Source of the DNA: an uncultured Eubacteriales bacterium
Lineage (GTDB): Bacteria > Bacillota > Clostridia > Oscillospirales > Oscillospiraceae
Assembly: GCA_905205195.1 (NCBI GenBank)
Contig: CAJLCS010000070.1
Location: 1 to 9,214 of the forward strand
Length of the DNA stretch: 9,214 nt
Reading direction: 5' to 3'
Notes under the pieces: model-generated
Told to the model about the DNA's origin: nothing
The model's input: the letters and a program-made list of their open reading frames with translations, nothing else
Database searches by the model: none
In this document: positions 6,297 through 9,214 of the stretch, piece by piece
Layout of the letters: each line of letters opens with the position of its first letter
Position numbering within the stretch: the first letter of the stretch is position 1
Made by a program: the position numbers and the translations under genes

Positions 6297-7012
6297 CAGC
6301 CGTCCACCTGATAGTTCTGGCCGGAAATAAACCCGGCCTCCTCCCCGGCCAGAAACAGAATCAGCGCGGCGCAGTCCGCCGAGGTGCCCCGGCGGGGCAC
6401 ATAGGAAAGGCCGCAATCCTCGTCGCTGTCCGTGTCCCGGGATTTGATGTTGCCGGGCAGCACGGCGTTGACCGTCACGCCGTTGGCGGCCACGTCCTTG
6501 GCCAGCGCCATGGTAAACGACGCAATGGCACCCTTGGTCATGGAATATACCGCCATATGGGCGTTGCCGTAGGCACCGGCCACGGAGCCGAGGTTGATAA
6601 TCCGCCCCCAGCCCCGGGCCATCATGCCCGGCAGCAGCGCGTGGCAGAACAGCAGCGTGCCGGTGATGTTCACATCCATCTGAATCTTCCAGTCCGCCGG
6701 GGTGGTTTCCGGAAACGGCTTGTAAAACTGCCGCCAGACACCGGCGTTGTTTACCAGAATGTCCACACCGCCGAATTTCCGCTCCGCTTCGGCGCAGACC
6801 GCCCGGACCCGGGCCTCGTCGGACACGTCACAGACAAAAGCAGCCGTTTCGGCCCCGACGGCCCGGCATTCCGCCTCGGTCCGGGCCAGCGACTCCGGCT
6901 GCGACTCGCACAGCACCACATTGGCCCCTTCCCGTGCAAAGGAAAGTGCCGTTTCCCGGCCGATTCCGGCTCCTGCGCCGGTGACCAATACCGTTTTCCC
7001 CGTAAATTTCAC
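6281..7012 (-). CDS. Classical SDR oxidoreductase (operon B, gene 3)
   Basis: A 243-residue classical short-chain dehydrogenase/reductase, full length for the family. It has the TGAGAGIG cofactor loop (11-18), an acidic residue at the end of strand two (E36) that favours NAD(H), NNAG (88-91), catalytic N115, S143, Y156 and K160 (YSMTK), and LPGNI (185-189) after the active site. Such enzymes interconvert secondary alcohols and ketones, here presumably on a pathway intermediate. The start is a GTG at 7010-7012, chosen because a GGAGGA site lies 6 nt upstream and directly follows the stop codon of the preceding gene. After LPGNI there is an acidic loop (DTDSDEDC, 193-200) that could shape a particular substrate pocket. 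Reaction and substrate cannot be specified. Confidence 0.93.
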   Translation of the reverse strand: MKFTGKTVLVTGAGAGIGRETALSFAREGANVVLCESQPESLARTEAECRAVGAETAAFVCDVSDEARVRAVCAEAERKFGGVDILVNNAGVWRQFYKPFPETTPADWKIQMDVNITGTLLFCHALLPGMMARGWGRIINLGSVAGAYGNAHMAVYSMTKGAIASFTMALAKDVAANGVTVNAVLPGNIKSRDTDSDEDCGLSYVPRRGTSADCAALILFLAGEEAGFISGQNYQVDGCRKKL

Positions 7013-7018
7013 GATTTT

Positions 7019-7026
7019 TCCTCCTT
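7019..7026 (-). promoter_or_regulatory. Ribosome binding site overlapping a stop codon, supports a GTG start
   Basis: AAGGAGGA on the minus strand begins within the TAA stop (7025-7027) of the upstream gene and sits 6 nt before the GTG at 7010-7012. A ribosome ending on the upstream gene is placed directly on this site, suggesting coupled translation. Confidence 0.75.
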
Positions 7027-7783
7027 ACCAGTCATAGCTGTCCCGCACGGCCTTTGCCTTCCAGAGCTGGGGCTGAATCGGCGGGTTTTTCTTGTTGTCA
7101 TCCACGCTGCACAGATACATACAGCATCCCAGCATGGCGCCGATCCGCCGGTGGAGCTTGCACTCCCCGCCGGACAGGAACAGAAACGGCACCTTCAGCT
7201 CCTGCTTCAGCAGATTGGTGATCCGCAGATTCTCCAGCTGCTGCTCCATGGTGTCTGCACCGGTGACGATTTTGACGATGTCCGCGCCCCGGGCCTGCTG
7301 GGCCAGAGCGATTTCCACCACCTGCTCCGCCGGAGTGAATTTGAACACATGGGACGACATCAGCACCTCCACACCGGCCTCGTGGAGCCGGTCGATGAGG
7401 GCCTTCTGCTTCTCGACAGCCACGGGATTTTTCGTCATTTCGCCGGGCTGCCGGTCGTAGAAGTCGCCCATCACGTCGCACAGCGTGGCGCCGCTGTGGG
7501 CCAGCGTCAGAAGTCCCTCGGCAATTTCCTCATCGGAGGCCTTTTCATTGGCGCCCTGCCGGTAATTGGTCACATAAATGGGCTTGCCGTCCATGGAATC
7601 GAAAATGCGGCGGTAGGTTTCGGGGTTACGGTACTGGGGCAGCAGGCGGCAGGTCTGGAAGCAGAAGCCCTCCGCGCCGCCGTCCAGCCCCCGCCGGACC
7701 GTCTCCACGGCCGCTTCCGGGGTCTCCGCCGTAAACAGCACCACCAGCAGCGGCTTTTCATAGGTCAGAAATGTCGGTTTCAT
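7025..7783 (-). CDS. Type I 3-dehydroquinate dehydratase-like protein (operon B, gene 2)
   Basis: A 252-residue TIM-barrel protein, about the length of E. coli AroD. Type I dehydroquinate dehydratases form a lysine Schiff base with the ketone and eliminate a beta-hydroxyl to give an enone. The core survives: H145 in MSSHVF (E. coli H143), K171 in GADIVKIVT (K170, Schiff base), R213 in HRRIGAMLG (R213) and a glutamine in PPIQPQL (Q236). Other residues have drifted: the substrate-binding glutamate of the vExR motif appears as T44 in QTCRL, and the H-partner glutamate after the TxR motif (TNYRQGANE, 72-80) is shifted by one or lost. It sits between two SDR genes and not with aromatic biosynthesis genes, so a catabolic dehydratase or lyase on a related keto compound is likelier than shikimate synthesis. 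The ATG at 7783 has AAAGGAG at 5-nt spacing; upstream in-frame starts would overlap the previous gene. Confidence 0.82.
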   Translation of the reverse strand: MKPTFLTYEKPLLVVLFTAETPEAAVETVRRGLDGGAEGFCFQTCRLLPQYRNPETYRRIFDSMDGKPIYVTNYRQGANEKASDEEIAEGLLTLAHSGATLCDVMGDFYDRQPGEMTKNPVAVEKQKALIDRLHEAGVEVLMSSHVFKFTPAEQVVEIALAQQARGADIVKIVTGADTMEQQLENLRITNLLKQELKVPFLFLSGGECKLHRRIGAMLGCCMYLCSVDDNKKNPPIQPQLWKAKAVRDSYDW

Positions 7784-7799
7784 CGCGGCTCCTTTCTCA

Positions 7800-8552
7800 T
7801 CACCGGTTGAACAAGACATTGCGCCCACCGTCAATCAGGAACGTGGTTCCGGTGACAAAGGCGCCCTGATCCGATGCCAGATACAGCACCATGTCCACGA
7901 TTTCCTGCGGCTCTGCCGCCCGGCCCTCCAGCGTCTTCATGCCCGACATGGCCGCCCGGGTCAGCACCGGCCCCGGTGCCACGCAGCAGCAGCGGAAACC
8001 GTACTGCCCGCCATACTGGGCGACGGACTTGACAAGACCGTTCATAGCCGCGCTCTTGGAGACGGAATAGGCCACCGCATTGGGGCTTCCCTCTTCGCCG
8101 GTGATGGAGCCGATGTTCACGATGACGCCGCTTTTCTGGGCGCGCATCTGCTTGGCCACGGCGTGGTCAAAGTAGAACTGGCCCTTCAGGTTCACGTCCA
8201 TGCCCCAGTCGTAAACATCGATGGGAATGTCCGGGAACTCGGCGGCGCCGGTCTGCCAGATCCGGGTTTCCGCGCCGCCGGCATAGGTCACCAGAATGTC
8301 GATGCTGCCGAAGCGCTCCACGGCCTTGTCCCGGGCCGCACAGACCTGGGCGTAATCCCGCACGTCGCAGACGGCCCCCTCCGCGCTGCCGGGCCGGACG
8401 GCGTTGACCTCGGCCACCGCCCGGGCCAGCGTTTCGGGGTTGATGTCCGCCATCAGGACGCAGCCGCCCTCTGCGGCAATGCACCGGCTGGTGAGCAGGC
8501 CCATGCCGGAGGATGCGCCGGTAATCAGTGCGGTTTTGTTTTCAAATCTCAT
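7800..8552 (-). CDS. Classical SDR oxidoreductase (operon B, gene 1)
   Basis: A 250-residue classical short-chain dehydrogenase/reductase and first gene of operon B. It shows TGASSGMG (11-18), D36 at the end of strand two (NAD preference), S149, Y162 and K166 (YSVSK), N121, and PGPV (193-196), with the C-terminal TGTTFLIDGG. The usual NNAG motif reads TYAGG (89-93), an uncommon change in a part that stabilises the central sheet and cofactor. An insertion-like loop with IWQTGAAEFPDIPIDVYDW (98-116) may form part of the substrate pocket. The ATG at 8550-8552 is preceded by AAGGAGG (8561-8567). It ends with two stop codons in a row (TGATGA), and the next gene starts 16 nt later. It probably oxidises or reduces a polyol or keto intermediate; substrate unknown. 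Confidence 0.93.
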   Translation of the reverse strand: MRFENKTALITGASSGMGLLTSRCIAAEGGCVLMADINPETLARAVAEVNAVRPGSAEGAVCDVRDYAQVCAARDKAVERFGSIDILVTYAGGAETRIWQTGAAEFPDIPIDVYDWGMDVNLKGQFYFDHAVAKQMRAQKSGVIVNIGSITGEEGSPNAVAYSVSKSAAMNGLVKSVAQYGGQYGFRCCCVAPGPVLTRAAMSGMKTLEGRAAEPQEIVDMVLYLASDQGAFVTGTTFLIDGGRNVLFNR

Positions 8553-8560
8553 AGTGAAAA

Positions 8561-8567
8561 CCTCCTT
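8561..8567 (-). promoter_or_regulatory. Strong ribosome binding site of operon B
   Basis: AAGGAGG on the minus strand, 8 nt before the ATG at 8550-8552. Confidence 0.8.
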
Positions 8568-8575
8568 TTTTCTTT

Positions 8576-8604
8576 ATGATAGCGATTTCCGGCCCGGCGC
8601 GCAA
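8576..8604 (-). promoter_or_regulatory. Promoter of operon B
   Basis: On the minus strand, -35 TTGCGC (8599-8604), 17-bp spacer, -10 TATCAT (8576-8581). Transcription would start near 8569, almost at the ribosome site, so the leader is about 17 nt. The -10 context GCTATCATAAAG matches that of operon A at all but one base, hinting at a common origin or common control. Confidence 0.6.
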
Positions 8605-8618
8605 TGGGAAAACCAATT

Positions 8619-8679
8619 ACCGTTTAACATTTCCGATCTTTTTTGCGGCATCGCCCTTGCTTTTTCACGCCTGACCGTT
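8619..8679. promoter_or_regulatory. Divergent control region with two ACCGTT copies
   Basis: ACCGTT occurs at 8619-8624 and again at 8674-8679, 55 bp apart (about five helical turns), between the two divergent promoters. The first lies about 50 bp upstream of the operon B start point; the second touches the -10 box of the regulator. A looped AraC-type arrangement is possible, but a six-base repeat may be chance. Confidence 0.25.
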
Positions 8680-8684
8680 ATAAT
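8657..8684 (+). promoter_or_regulatory. Promoter of the third AraC gene
   Basis: -35 TTGCTT (8657-8662), 16-bp spacer and a perfect -10 TATAAT (8679-8684). The predicted start point near 8691 falls at the first base of the GAGGTGA ribosome site, so the leader is very short. Confidence 0.6.
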
Positions 8685-8690
8685 GGCAGT

Positions 8691-8697
8691 GAGGTGA
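8691..8697 (+). promoter_or_regulatory. Ribosome site that bears on the start of the third AraC gene
   Basis: GAGGTGA lies 5 nt before a TTG at 8703 and 8 nt before a TTG at 8706, but 17 nt before the first ATG (8715). By spacing the TTG starts fit better. Confidence 0.5.
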
Positions 8698-8702
8698 GGG
8701 CT

Positions 8703-9214
8703 TTGTTGAATTCCATGGTCATTACGAAGATTGTCGGCGTTTTTACCGTCAATTCTCCCAAAGGCCGGGCGGAAACCGTGCAAAATCGCCGCAGCTTTGG
8801 GATTTCCCTCTGCTACGGCGGCCAAATTACTTATTATCAAAACGGAAACGCCGTGGTGTCCGACCGGAATCATCTTCTGCTGCTTCCCCAGGGGAAAAGC
8901 TACGCCATTCACGGCGACGAGGACGGCCTTTTCCCGGTGATCAACGTCCGCTGCGCCGGAAATTTCACGCTGGAAGCGCCGACGGCCTTCCCACTGCACC
9001 ACCCGGAGACCTATCTGCGGGATTACGAGCGCTTGCGGGAGTTGTATCTGCTCCGTGGCAACCAGGCCCGCTGCATGAGTCTGGTTTACGGCATTCTCGG
9101 CGGCGCGGCGGCGGAAAGCGAGACCTCCAACCCGGTTCTGCGGCGGGCGCTGGAGGAGCTGGAGCAGCACTATGCCGATCCTACCCTGACCAACGAGGCG
9201 CTTGCCGCCCACTG
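8703..9214 (+). CDS. AraC family regulator (third), cut by the right edge
   Basis: About 170 residues are visible, with no stop before the window ends. The N-terminal half is a cupin-like sensor of the AraC type: SFGISLCYGGQITYYQNGNA, then HLLLLPQGKSYAIHG and GLFPVINVRC. A helical linker follows, then NPVLRRALEELEQHYADP and LTNEALAAH, the usual entry into the first helix-turn-helix of the DNA-binding domain, which lies outside the window. The pattern of LLLLPQGKSY plus FPVINVRC is common in Clostridia AraC proteins. The start is uncertain: TTG at 8703 or 8706 fits the ribosome site; ATG at 8715 is the first conventional codon and would shorten the protein by only four residues. It is divergent from operon B across 150 bp and is its likely regulator. 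Confidence 0.82.
   Translation, partial: MLNSMVITKIVGVFTVNSPKGRAETVQNRRSFGISLCYGGQITYYQNGNAVVSDRNHLLLLPQGKSYAIHGDEDGLFPVINVRCAGNFTLEAPTAFPLHHPETYLRDYERLRELYLLRGNQARCMSLVYGILGGAAAESETSNPVLRRALEELEQHYADPTLTNEALAAH

Noticed and set aside
7025..7783. Housekeeping aroD of the shikimate pathway
   Set aside because: No other aro genes nearby, two active-site glutamates changed, and the gene is embedded in an AraC-regulated SDR operon.
6557..7810. Long open frame on plus spanning an SDR gene and the DHQase-like gene (417 codons)
   Set aside because: It is antisense to two convincing enzymes and their junction and has no ribosome site or known motif.
8606..8632. Possible catabolite-response (CcpA) site around AAACGGTAATTG on minus
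   Set aside because: The spacing between the TG and CG half-site bases is one base too long compared with the cre consensus.
8574..9212. Minus-strand open frame opposite the third AraC gene (212 codons)
   Set aside because: The plus strand encodes a recognisable AraC sensor domain with promoter; the minus frame has no family features and runs into the operon B promoter.

Overview
The window looks like an accessory catabolic locus from a fairly GC-rich member of the Firmicutes, probably a gut Clostridia of the Oscillospiraceae type. The grounds are very strong AGGAGG or GGAGGTGA ribosome sites, sigma-A style promoters, several AraC/CupinHTH regulators typical of Clostridia, and a LacZ-type GH2 enzyme. 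The taxonomic guess is inference only. There are no RNA genes, insertion sequences, CRISPR repeats or transporters in the window.

Layout from left to right. (1) At 1-400 on the minus strand is the N-terminal part of a GH2 beta-galactosidase, running off the left edge. It is divergent from an AraC regulator at 563-1417 (+), and the 162-bp gap holds a promoter for each gene and short direct repeats. (2) A strong bidirectional hairpin at 1398-1434 separates this regulator from operon A. (3) Operon A (minus, 5440 down to 1438) has four tightly packed oxidoreductase genes: a zinc-ligand-free MDR dehydrogenase, a Gfo/Idh/MocA dehydrogenase, an extended NAD-epimerase-type SDR and a PIG3/quinone-reductase-type MDR. 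The first two junctions are ATGA overlaps and the third is a 3-bp gap. (4) A second AraC regulator (5544-6284, +) is divergent from operon A, and its promoter overlaps the operon A promoter. (5) Operon B (minus, 8552 down to 6281) encodes a classical SDR, a type I dehydroquinate-dehydratase-like protein and a second classical SDR. Its last gene overlaps the end of the second AraC gene tail to tail by 4 bp. (6) A third AraC regulator (from about 8703, +) is divergent from operon B and runs off the right edge.

Together the window holds six different NAD(P)-dependent oxidoreductases, one Schiff-base dehydratase/lyase-like enzyme, one beta-glycosidase and three substrate-sensing activators. The domain mix would suit a route that frees a polyhydroxylated molecule from a glycoside, oxidises a hydroxyl to a ketone, eliminates a beta-hydroxyl (or other beta substituent) through a lysine Schiff base, reduces the enone and re-reduces the ketone. 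That would be a reductive dehydroxylation of a cyclitol, quinate-like acid or keto-sugar. This pathway is a hypothesis built from family chemistry; the substrate cannot be read from the sequence.
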